Source: Bacteroidia bacterium (GTDB taxonomy: Bacteria > Bacteroidota > Bacteroidia > Bacteroidales > Dysgonomonadaceae). From it: a stretch of DNA of 13,337 nt. Positions 7,519 to 13,337 of this stretch are shown here, piece by piece. Numbering within the stretch: the first letter of the stretch is position 1; each line of letters opens with the position of its first letter. Location of the stretch: assembly GCA_025999435.1 (NCBI GenBank), contig BNXH01000046.1, positions 1-13,337 of the forward strand, read 5' to 3'. The notes under the pieces were generated by a model. The model was not told the origin of the DNA and ran no database searches. It worked only from the letters and a program-made list of their open reading frames with translations. A program made the translations under genes and the position numbers.

Positions 7519-7584
7519 TTACTTTTTGGAAACAGTTACGAGTAGACGAGATACGAGGTACAAGTTGATGACTGTTTACTGCTG

Positions 7585-7606
7585 ACTGTAGAAGTTTGTT
7601 ACTTTT
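7585..7606. repeat. 22-bp interspersed repeat, copy 2
   Basis: ACTGTAGAAGTTTGTTACTT plus TT at 7585-7606 is identical to 7689-7710. A third, near-identical copy is split by the hairpin element: its left half is at 7228-7240 (ACTGTAGAGTTTG) and its right half continues after the duplicated target as TTACTTTTT (7519-7527). Confidence 0.8.
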
Positions 7607-7636
7607 TAGTTAAAAAGCAGGAGTTAAAAAGTTATG

Positions 7637-7672
<36 letters not shown>

Positions 7673-7688
7673 GCGCTCACTACTGACT

Positions 7689-7710
7689 ACTGTAGAAGTT
7701 TGTTACTTTT
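7689..7710. repeat. 22-bp interspersed repeat, copy 3
   Basis: Identical to the copy at 7585-7606. It ends 30 bp before the rfbD -7 box at 7741 and so forms the immediate upstream flank of that promoter. Confidence 0.8.
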
Positions 7711-7740
7711 GTTGTACTATTATCACATTGCTTTTTGTGA

Positions 7741-7748
7741 TAAGTTTG
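7741..7748 (+). promoter_or_regulatory. Bacteroidetes-type -7 box for rfbD
   Basis: TAAGTTTG matches TAnnTTTG and lies 30 nt before ATG 7779, giving a leader of about 25 nt. Its position supports 7779 as the start and rules out the in-frame TTG at 7728, which lies upstream of the predicted transcript. No well-spaced -33 TTTG was found. Confidence 0.55.
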
Positions 7749-7778
7749 CGGATAATCATTTTCTTTAATAAAACTATA

Positions 7779-8729
7779 ATGGCTTTTTTCTCGGGAAATA
7801 AACAAACTGATGATCAGGACGAAACTGCGAAAAATATTTTTCAGTTCGAACTTGTTCAAAAAAATATACTCGTAACCGGATCTAACGGTCAGTTGGGTAG
7901 TGAAATCAAAAGAGTTTCTGTAAATCACGAAGATAATTTCAAATTCTTCTTTACCGATGTAAATGAACTTGACATTACAAATCGCGAAGCTGTAGAATAT
8001 TATTTAAAAGAGAATAACATAAAGTATATCGTCAATTGTGCTGCTTATACTGCGGTAGATAAAGCAGAGGATGATGTAGATTTATGTTATAAGATCAATT
8101 GCGATGCTGTGGCTAATTTAGGTATTGCAGCAACGAACAATGGAGCCAAAGTTATACATGTTTCCACAGATTATGTATTCGACGGAACAGCCTCAAGTCC
8201 ATATAAAGAGACAGACGCAACAAACCCTCAGTCTGTTTATGGACAATCGAAGCAAGAAGGAGAGAAAATCTTGTTAGAAACCTGCCCCCAAAGTATTATT
8301 ATCCGCACGGCCTGGCTGTATTCTATCTTCGGTAATAACTTTGTGAAAACGATGATAAAATATGGAAAAGAACGCGATGAATTGAATGTTGTAGCCGATC
8401 AGGCCGGAACCCCGACTAATGCGGCCGATTTGGCCCGTACTATAATTAAAATACTTGATTTTAGTGAAGCTAATGGGTTTGAAGCGGGTATTTACCATTA
8501 TTCGAACGAAGGCGTTACTTCATGGTATGATTTCACAATTGCCATACATAAGTATGCCGGTATTTCCTGTAAAGTAAATCCTATTACGACGGAGCAATAT
8601 CCGACAAAAGCTAAAAGACCGCAATATAGTGTCCTTGACAAAATGAAGATAAAGTCTGTATTCAATTTATCTATTCCGGATTGGGAAGATAGTTTAAACA
8701 TTTGTATAACAGAATTGTTATCTTGTTAG
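7779..8729 (+). CDS. rfbD: dTDP-4-dehydrorhamnose reductase
   Basis: 316 residues from ATG 7779. It is an extended short-chain dehydrogenase that carries out the last step of dTDP-L-rhamnose synthesis, reducing dTDP-4-dehydrorhamnose with NAD(P)H, for surface polysaccharides. Features: the Rossmann start NILVTGSNGQLG (29-40, glycines 34, 37 and 40), NCAAYTAVDKAE (86-97), the VSTDYVFDG segment (Thr130, Asp131, Tyr132), the catalytic YGQSK with Tyr154 and Lys158, and a sugar-binding RTAWLYSIFGNNFV. Family members usually begin just before the Rossmann strand. Here a polar extension of about 27 residues, MAFFSGNKQTDDQDETAKN and on, precedes it, and there is no in-frame start codon nearer to the fold. 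The gene stands alone; rfbA, rfbB and rfbC are not in this window. Function is secure; the extension is unexplained. Confidence 0.93.
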   Translation: MAFFSGNKQTDDQDETAKNIFQFELVQKNILVTGSNGQLGSEIKRVSVNHEDNFKFFFTDVNELDITNREAVEYYLKENNIKYIVNCAAYTAVDKAEDDVDLCYKINCDAVANLGIAATNNGAKVIHVSTDYVFDGTASSPYKETDATNPQSVYGQSKQEGEKILLETCPQSIIIRTAWLYSIFGNNFVKTMIKYGKERDELNVVADQAGTPTNAADLARTIIKILDFSEANGFEAGIYHYSNEGVTSWYDFTIAIHKYAGISCKVNPITTEQYPTKAKRPQYSVLDKMKIKSVFNLSIPDWEDSLNICITELLSC

Positions 8730-8760
8730 AAACATTACAGGGCAATAGCTCGCTACATAA

Positions 8761-8986
8761 ATGAAAAAGATTTGTTTTTTCAGTTCTATATTTCTTGCTA
8801 TTTATTTCATGCCAGCCCAAATTGTAAAATAACATAGCAAGAAGTACTGTCCCTGTTCATTTGAATGATCTGGATGTAGTTATTGTAGATACAGCTTTGG
8901 GGAATGATCTTGAAAATATTGACTTTGATAATCTGCCAAGAATGTATCAAATTACTCCTGAATTTAAATTTGCTGTAATTAATTAG
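8761..8986 (+). pseudogene. Small exported protein, frameshifted remnant
   Basis: I do not recognise this gene. ATG 8761 opens a signal-peptide-like frame, MKKICFFSSIFLAIYFMPAQ, that stops at TAA 8830-8832 after 23 codons. A second open frame, shifted by one base, runs from about 8831 to TAG 8986 (NIARSTVPVHLNDLDVVIVD and on to PEFKFAVIN) and has no usable start of its own near its beginning. Removing the single T at 8830 would fuse both into a protein of about 74 residues. The break lies inside a quasi-palindrome (8792-8807 with 8827-8843). It could also be a non-coding coincidence; the second half looks protein-like but matches nothing I know. Confidence 0.4.
8792..8843. repeat. Quasi-palindrome, 16-bp stem with one bulge
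   Basis: TTCTTGCTATTTATTT (8792-8807) pairs with 8827-8843 over 16 bp, with a single extra base (C8833) on the right arm. The loop is 19 nt. No T-run follows, so it is not a typical terminator. Confidence 0.65.
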
Positions 8987-9006
8987 TCTATTACATAACT
9001 TATTCT

Positions 9007-9014
9007 TATTTTTG
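9007..9014 (+). promoter_or_regulatory. Bacteroidetes-type -7 box for the corrinoid uptake operon
   Basis: TATTTTTG fits TAnnTTTG. Its last base is 5 nt before the first base of riboswitch stem P1 (9019/9020), so the transcript would begin almost exactly at the aptamer. Confidence 0.6.
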
Positions 9015-9018
9015 CATA

Positions 9019-9161
9019 GCTTTGTTCCGCAAGGATGAAAAGGGAATCAGGTGAAAATCCTGAACAGACCCGCTGCTGTAAGCTCTGAAAGGCTTGTATA
9101 ATAACCACTGATAAAAACGGGAAGGTGTACAAGTTGGAGTAAGTCAGAAGACCTGCAAAGT
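9019..9161 (+). ncRNA. Cobalamin (B12) riboswitch aptamer
   Basis: This cis-acting RNA binds adenosyl- or other cobalamins and turns down corrinoid uptake genes when they are plentiful. Visible parts: P1 CTTTG (9020-9024) with CAAAG (9156-9160), P2 TTCC (9025-9028) with GGGAA (9042-9046), P3 TCAGG with CCTGA around GTGAAAATCC, the conserved CCCGCTGCTGTAAGC, CCACTG and GGGAAGGTG core words, and the B12-box AGTCAGAAGACCTGC (9142-9156). All the conserved blocks expected of the family are present and in order, so it should be functional. It sits 108 nt upstream of the btuB-like start codon. Confidence 0.95.
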
Positions 9162-9173
9162 GAATATTCGGAC

Positions 9174-9262
9174 AGCTTTCGAGGAATGAAGCTTAAGAAA
9201 CACTGCAAAGATATTTCTTTTCTCTGTTCTTCTCGAAAGCAATTGTTTAATTGAATTGCTTT
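9174..9262 (+). promoter_or_regulatory. Putative riboswitch expression platform: three mutually exclusive stems
   Basis: Three pairings share bases. Stem C: 9174-9179 with 9188-9193 (six pairs, one a wobble; 8-nt loop). Stem A: GCTTTCGAG 9175-9183 with CTCGAAAGC 9232-9240 (9 bp). Stem B: AAAGCAATT 9236-9244 with AATTGCTTT 9254-9262 (9 bp). C and A share the left arm; A and B share 9236-9240. B ends 6 nt before ATG 9269 and would cover the ribosome-landing region. No stem is followed by a T-run, which favours control of translation rather than termination. The pairing is directly visible; the switching logic is inference. Confidence 0.45.
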
Positions 9263-9268
9263 GCGCGG

Positions 9269-11272
9269 ATGAGGTTTTCAATTCTTCTATTCATTTTCTT
9301 TTCATTGGTTTGCACTGTTGTGCAGGCACAGGGTAATGATACTATTAAAACTCAGAATCTATCTGAAGTAGAAATTTCTGCTAACACGAAACCTTCCATT
9401 TCCCGTTCTACAAATTTATTGCAGGTAATAACCAATGATGATCTTTTGGAGCAAGGGATACAATCAGTTTCCGATGCCGTAAAAAGGTTCAATGGTATCG
9501 TGTTGAAAGATTATGGTGGGATAGGAGGGCTCAAGACGGTTTCCATTCGTGGTATGGGCGCTGAATACACAGCAGTGAGCTATGATGGGGTTCTTGTGTC
9601 TAACATTCAATCCGGGCAGGTCGATATAGGGCGTTTTGCTTTGGATAATGTTTCAATGATATCCCTCGATATAGGTCAATCGGATGATATCTTTCAAACA
9701 GCCCGGGCTTCTTCTTCTGTAGGGGTATTGAATCTGGAAACCGTTGTACCTGATTTCTCGGATAAAAGATATGCAGGCTATGCAAAAGTGACAAGTGGAT
9801 CTTTCGGGCTGTTCAATCCGGTAATAGACTACAAATACAAAATAAATAAAACATTTGCCGCGACAGCTAATGGAAGTTGGCAACGCGCGGATGGGAACTA
9901 CCCTTTTAGCGCGGGGGAGTATGACAAAATAATACCTGATAGAAAACGTAGAAACAGCGATGTGGATATATATCGGACAGAATTAAACTTCCTTAGCGAT
10001 TTTGGGAAGTCGGGACAACTGAAAACTAAAGTTTATTACTTCGATTCCGAACGCGGCTTACCGGGAAGTATTGTTGTCGGCGAAGATTATGCCGCCGAGC
10101 GTTTGTGGGATAAAAACTTCTTTGCCCAGATGTCATATAAAAAGGACTTTGGTCGAAGATTCAAACTAAAGACGCAGGCCAAATATGATTACAACTATAC
10201 CCGCTATGAGGATATACATGAGAAATATCAGGGAGGTAAATTGACCAATAAATATAAAGAGCAGGAAGTTTATCTGTCGAATGTTTTGTTGTTTCAGTTA
10301 AATGATAGAATAGATTTCTCTACTGCTGAAGATTTATCATACAATAATCTGAATAAAGAGGCCGATCAGTTTGGTGATAACCTTGCCGATCCTAGTCGCT
10401 ATCATTCTTATACGGCATTCGCATTTAAGTATAAACCGGATAGACTGACTATTACTTCAGGTTTGTTGGCTACTTACATTTCTGAAAAGGTAAAAAATAA
10501 TAGTGGTAATACTGTCTATAAAAAATTATCGCCGTCAATGGGATTGTCATATCAGCCTGTCGAATCGGCAAACTTACGTGTAAGAGCTTCGTTTAAACAT
10601 GTATATCGCGTGCCGACATTTACGGAGTTATATTATCCATCAGTGGAAAAGAAACTGAAAGCAGAATCTGCAAAACAATTTAATCTCGGGCTTACATGGG
10701 TAGGCGAATTTGGCGGAACCCCTGATAATTATGTCAATGCTTCCATAGATGGTTATTATAACAGGGTGGGGGATAAAATTATAATTACTCCAAGTATGTT
10801 TCTGGCTACCACATCGAATGTAGGCGATGTGGAGATAAAGGGTATTAACTTGCGGTTGGCGGCAAACTCTCAAATAAAGAAAGAGATGGGGTTGAATCTG
10901 GTTATCACATATAATTATACGCAGGCACAGGATATTACAAATAAGTACGAGGAGACTTATAAAAATCAGCTTCCTTATACGCCTAGGCACTCGGGTGCAG
11001 CAACCTTGACTTTTAACAATCCTTTGGTGAATTTTTCGTACACAATGATAGCGACAAGTGACAGGTACTCGAAATTGACAAATTATAAAGAAAATGAGGT
11101 GAAAGGTTATACAGATCATAGTATTTCCCTATTCCGAAAATTGAGATTGAAGGATAATGAATTAATTATACAAGGTAATATATTAAACTTATGGAATGAG
11201 AATTATGATGTCATAGCATTTTATCCTATGCCAAGACGGTCATTAAAATTCTCAGTATCGTACAAATTTTAA
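9269..11272 (+). CDS. btuB: TonB-dependent outer-membrane receptor, BtuB-type corrinoid transporter
   Basis: 667 residues from ATG 9269, in the size range of BtuB-like receptors (about 600-700) and far shorter than SusC. It imports cobalamin or other corrinoids across the outer membrane using TonB energy. The signal peptide MRFSILLFIFFSLVCTVVQA is cleaved before QGND. The plug domain (about 35-155) contains LLQVITNDDLLEQGIQSVSD, VSIRGMGAEYTAVSYDGV and DNVSMISLDIGQSDD. The rest is a beta-barrel of alternating aromatic strands, with the conserved YRVPTFTELYYPS segment and a terminal SLKFSVSYKF ending in Phe, the BAM recognition form. Substrate is deduced from the cobalamin riboswitch in its leader and the BtuG/BtuF-like genes that follow at 18 and 7 nt spacings. 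An in-frame TTG at 9251 lies inside regulatory stem B and is not preferred. Confidence 0.9.
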   Translation: MRFSILLFIFFSLVCTVVQAQGNDTIKTQNLSEVEISANTKPSISRSTNLLQVITNDDLLEQGIQSVSDAVKRFNGIVLKDYGGIGGLKTVSIRGMGAEYTAVSYDGVLVSNIQSGQVDIGRFALDNVSMISLDIGQSDDIFQTARASSSVGVLNLETVVPDFSDKRYAGYAKVTSGSFGLFNPVIDYKYKINKTFAATANGSWQRADGNYPFSAGEYDKIIPDRKRRNSDVDIYRTELNFLSDFGKSGQLKTKVYYFDSERGLPGSIVVGEDYAAERLWDKNFFAQMSYKKDFGRRFKLKTQAKYDYNYTRYEDIHEKYQGGKLTNKYKEQEVYLSNVLLFQLNDRIDFSTAEDLSYNNLNKEADQFGDNLADPSRYHSYTAFAFKYKPDRLTITSGLLATYISEKVKNNSGNTVYKKLSPSMGLSYQPVESANLRVRASFKHVYRVPTFTELYYPSVEKKLKAESAKQFNLGLTWVGEFGGTPDNYVNASIDGYYNRVGDKIIITPSMFLATTSNVGDVEIKGINLRLAANSQIKKEMGLNLVITYNYTQAQDITNKYEETYKNQLPYTPRHSGAATLTFNNPLVNFSYTMIATSDRYSKLTNYKENEVKGYTDHSISLFRKLRLKDNELIIQGNILNLWNENYDVIAFYPMPRRSLKFSVSYKF

Positions 11273-11290
11273 CTAAATAACAATTATAAG

Positions 11291-12370
11291 ATGAGAAAAT
11301 TATTATTACAGGGAGCTCTGTTCTCCCTCTTAGCACTTGGCTTTACATCATGTGAATCTGATAATGAGAAAATTACAGGATGGGAAGCGCCGGAAATTAC
11401 TAAAACCGGAGTTTATATACTAAACAATGGAGACTGGGGAAAGAATGACGCCAGTTTGTCGTATTATAACGTTGATAAGCAAAAGCTTACTTCCGAAGTT
11501 TTTTATCATATGAATGGAGAACAAAAATTGGGAGATTTGGGGCAGGATATGACTATTTATGGCTCTAAGATGTATATAACTGTAACAGGTTCAAATAAGA
11601 TTTTTATAACCAACCGTTCTGCGAAGATATTGCAAACAATAGATCCGAAGAATGGAGATCAACCTATGGAGCCTCGTTATACAAAGGCTTATGGAAAAAA
11701 AGTTTATGTAACCACACAAAGCGGCTATGTATTACAGATAGATACTACTTCAATGGCAGTTGACAAACAAATAAAGGTAGGCTCGTATCCGGAGCAAATG
11801 ACAATAGTGAACGGTAATCTGTATGTTGCAAATTCCGGACAAGGTACAGATAATACGGTGTCAGTTATTAATCTGTCAACATTTGCTGAAACAAAAATAA
11901 CAGTGGCAACGAATCCAGATAAAATAACTAGCGATAAATATGGTAATATCTATGTGATATCTACAAGTTATTTGGGAATGACAGCAATACCTAAATTACA
12001 AAAAATAAATCCGGAAACAAAAACTGTAACAGAAATAGGCACTGACATAGCGACTCATATGGCTGTAGGAGAAGATAAGCTTTATATTATTTATTCAGAT
12101 TATGTAAATCCGGCAAAACTATATTATTATGATATACAGAAGGGGGAGCTTGTGAAGCAAAGCTTTTTGACTCTTTCAACAGGAGTAACACTGGATCAAG
12201 CAAACTCAATTTCTATAAATCCAAATAATGGGGATTTTTATATTACGACCTCTGATTATGTAACGAAGGGCTCTGTGTACAAGTTCTCTTCAAGTGGAGT
12301 TTATCAAACAAAATTCAGCAGTGAAGGACTCAATCCAATGGGAGCTTTTTTCCTGACCGAAACGAAGTAA
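11291..12370 (+). CDS. btuG: BtuG-like surface lipoprotein, DUF5074/YncE-type beta-propeller
   Basis: 359 residues. The signal peptide MRKLLLQGALFSLLALGFTSC ends in a lipobox with lipidated Cys21. The following ESDNE is acidic, like the lipoprotein export signals that send Bacteroidetes lipoproteins to the cell surface. The body is built of YncE/DUF5074-type beta-propeller repeats: GVYILNNGDWGKNDASLSYY at the start, then repeated blade edges such as KMYITVTGSNKIFI, KVYVTTQSGYVLQI, NLYVANSGQGTDNTVSVI, NIYVISTS and KLYIIYSD, consistent with seven blades. In Bacteroides thetaiotaomicron, BtuG2 of this family caps BtuB and binds B12 extremely tightly, even taking it from host intrinsic factor. 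Size, fold, lipidation and position right after the btuB-like gene all agree. True affinity and substrate cannot be read from sequence. Confidence 0.88.
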   Translation: MRKLLLQGALFSLLALGFTSCESDNEKITGWEAPEITKTGVYILNNGDWGKNDASLSYYNVDKQKLTSEVFYHMNGEQKLGDLGQDMTIYGSKMYITVTGSNKIFITNRSAKILQTIDPKNGDQPMEPRYTKAYGKKVYVTTQSGYVLQIDTTSMAVDKQIKVGSYPEQMTIVNGNLYVANSGQGTDNTVSVINLSTFAETKITVATNPDKITSDKYGNIYVISTSYLGMTAIPKLQKINPETKTVTEIGTDIATHMAVGEDKLYIIYSDYVNPAKLYYYDIQKGELVKQSFLTLSTGVTLDQANSISINPNNGDFYITTSDYVTKGSVYKFSSSGVYQTKFSSEGLNPMGAFFLTETK

Positions 12371-12377
12371 AATAACT

Positions 12378-13337
12378 ATGGTAAGACTATATCTTTCTAT
12401 TATTTCTATCCTGATATTGGTAGGCTGCAATAGTAAGCCTGCCAATCAGGACGGTAAGTCGGTAAAGGATAGTTATGAGATACACTATGCCAAGGGCTTT
12501 CAGGTAAAAAAGTTTGCCGGTTACACGGAAGTTTCGGTTGTAAATCCATGGGATACAACCAAGCTTCTTCAAAAGTATATTTTGGTGAAAAAAGACAGGG
12601 AATTACCTGCCGGTCTACCTAAAGGTACGGTGGTTAGAGTACCTTTGAGTAACGTGGCGGCTTATAATGCAATCCATTGCTCTACATTGAAAGAACTTGC
12701 CTCTGTAGCTATTGTAAAAGGGGTATGCGAACCACAATATATTAAAACAGAAGAAGTGACCGAAGGTGTTAAGGCTGGGTCGATAACAGACTTGGGCATG
12801 GCAAGCAATCCCGACGTGGAAAAGATAATCATGTTATCTCCCGATGCAATTCTTACATCCCCAATCAGTGGACAGGCATATGGTAGTGTAACTAATACCA
12901 ATATCCCCATTATAGAGACGCCCGATTATACAGAACCTCATCCATTGGGACGAGCCGAATGGATCCGTTTCTATTCACTTTTTATAGACAAGGAACAATT
13001 GGCGGATTCTCTTTTTAATATTACTGTGACTAATTACAATAATATAAAAAAGCTTGCATCTGAAGCGTCAAAACGTCCGGCGGTATTCACCGATATGCGT
13101 TATATGGGAAGCTGGAATATGCCCGGAGGGAAAAGCTATATGGCTAATATGCTTGCCGATGGAGGAGGTGATTATTTGTGGGCCGATGATAATACGGCTA
13201 CATTCCTTCCTCTTTCTTTCGAGGCTGTTCTTGATAGAGCCGGAGAAGCAGATGTTTGGTTGATCAGGTATTTTGCATCCGATGATATTACATACAATAG
13301 CTTGGAAAAGGAATATAAACCATATTCTTATTTCAGG
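12378..13337 (+). CDS. btuF: ABC transporter substrate-binding lipoprotein, BtuF-type (partial, runs off the right edge)
   Basis: 320 codons are open from ATG 12378 to the window end with no stop, so the C terminus is missing. The N terminus MVRLYLSIISILILVGC is a lipoprotein signal with lipidated Cys17. The following NSKPAN is not acidic, which fits retention on the periplasmic side. The body is a Peripla_BP_2 (PF01497) metal-chelate/corrinoid binding fold: VPLSNVAAYNAIHCSTLKEL, SNPDVEKIIMLSPDAILTSP in the first lobe, and EPHPLGRAEWIRFYSLFIDK leading into the linker helix. This family delivers iron siderophores or corrinoids to an inner-membrane BtuCD-type ABC importer. The riboswitch and the btuB/btuG-like genes upstream (7 nt gap) favour corrinoids. 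The permease and ATPase are expected just beyond the window. Confidence 0.9.
   Translation, partial: MVRLYLSIISILILVGCNSKPANQDGKSVKDSYEIHYAKGFQVKKFAGYTEVSVVNPWDTTKLLQKYILVKKDRELPAGLPKGTVVRVPLSNVAAYNAIHCSTLKELASVAIVKGVCEPQYIKTEEVTEGVKAGSITDLGMASNPDVEKIIMLSPDAILTSPISGQAYGSVTNTNIPIIETPDYTEPHPLGRAEWIRFYSLFIDKEQLADSLFNITVTNYNNIKKLASEASKRPAVFTDMRYMGSWNMPGGKSYMANMLADGGGDYLWADDNTATFLPLSFEAVLDRAGEADVWLIRYFASDDITYNSLEKEYKPYSYFR

Noticed and set aside
7680..7928. 82-residue minus-strand open frame over the rfbD promoter
   Set aside because: It overlaps repeats, the promoter box and the rfbD 5' end; its translation is low-complexity and unlike any known protein.
9251..9268. TTG 9251 as the btuB start
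   Set aside because: It would add MNCFAR before a good signal peptide and lies in the stem predicted to control translation; ATG 9269 is better.
10640..11119. 159-residue minus-strand open frame
   Set aside because: Antisense to the barrel of the TonB receptor; no motif and an amino-acid mix typical of a shadow frame.
13054..13263. 69-residue plus-strand open frame
   Set aside because: A shifted frame inside the BtuF-like gene, which stays open across this whole stretch.

Overview
The window reads as a chromosomal segment of a Bacteroidetes bacterium, most likely order Bacteroidales (Dysgonomonas/Parabacteroides-like; the genus is inference). Three things point there: promoter boxes of the Bacteroidetes form TAnnTTTG (3469, 6179, 7741 and 9007), SusC-era outer-membrane biology (a TonB receptor followed by a surface lipoprotein), and gene families typical of gut or oral Bacteroidales. 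All genes have A+T-rich codon use and no gene stands out as compositionally foreign.

Layout. 1-1449: an M3-family metallopeptidase that is not intact. The first ~126 bases encode, on the minus strand, the N-terminal start of an M3 peptidase, and from ~118 onward the plus strand encodes the C-terminal catalytic part. The two halves are joined back to back through at most 9 shared bases. 1459-1493: a terminator. 1512-2144: a YiiX-like permuted NlpC/P60 cysteine hydrolase. 2153-3391 (minus strand, convergent): a lipoprotein serpin. 3500-6082: a tight three-gene operon of PLP aminotransferase, RdgB-type dITP/XTP pyrophosphatase and secreted S1/P1 nuclease, closed by a strong terminator. 6229-7110: FabD, malonyl-CoA:ACP transacylase. 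7111-7778: a repeat-rich intergenic region holding a 270-bp MITE-like element with perfect 23-bp terminal inverted repeats, an 8-bp target duplication and six triloop hairpins. 7779-8729: RfbD (dTDP-4-dehydrorhamnose reductase) with an unusual N-terminal extension. 8761-8986: remains of a small exported ORF, broken by a frameshift inside a quasi-palindrome. 9007-13337: a corrinoid uptake operon.

The corrinoid operon is the clearest functional unit. A promoter and a complete cobalamin riboswitch (9019-9161) precede a TonB-dependent receptor (BtuB type), a DUF5074/YncE-like beta-propeller surface lipoprotein (BtuG type) and an ABC substrate-binding lipoprotein (BtuF type) that runs off the right edge. 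Between the riboswitch and the btuB start codon are three mutually exclusive short stems. The last ends 6 nt before the ATG, which suggests translational control.

I did not find a wholly new system. The items most worth a second look are the inverted M3 junction (rearrangement or assembly/amplification chimera), the MITE-like hairpin array with its datable insertion into an older repeat, and the stem cascade downstream of the riboswitch.
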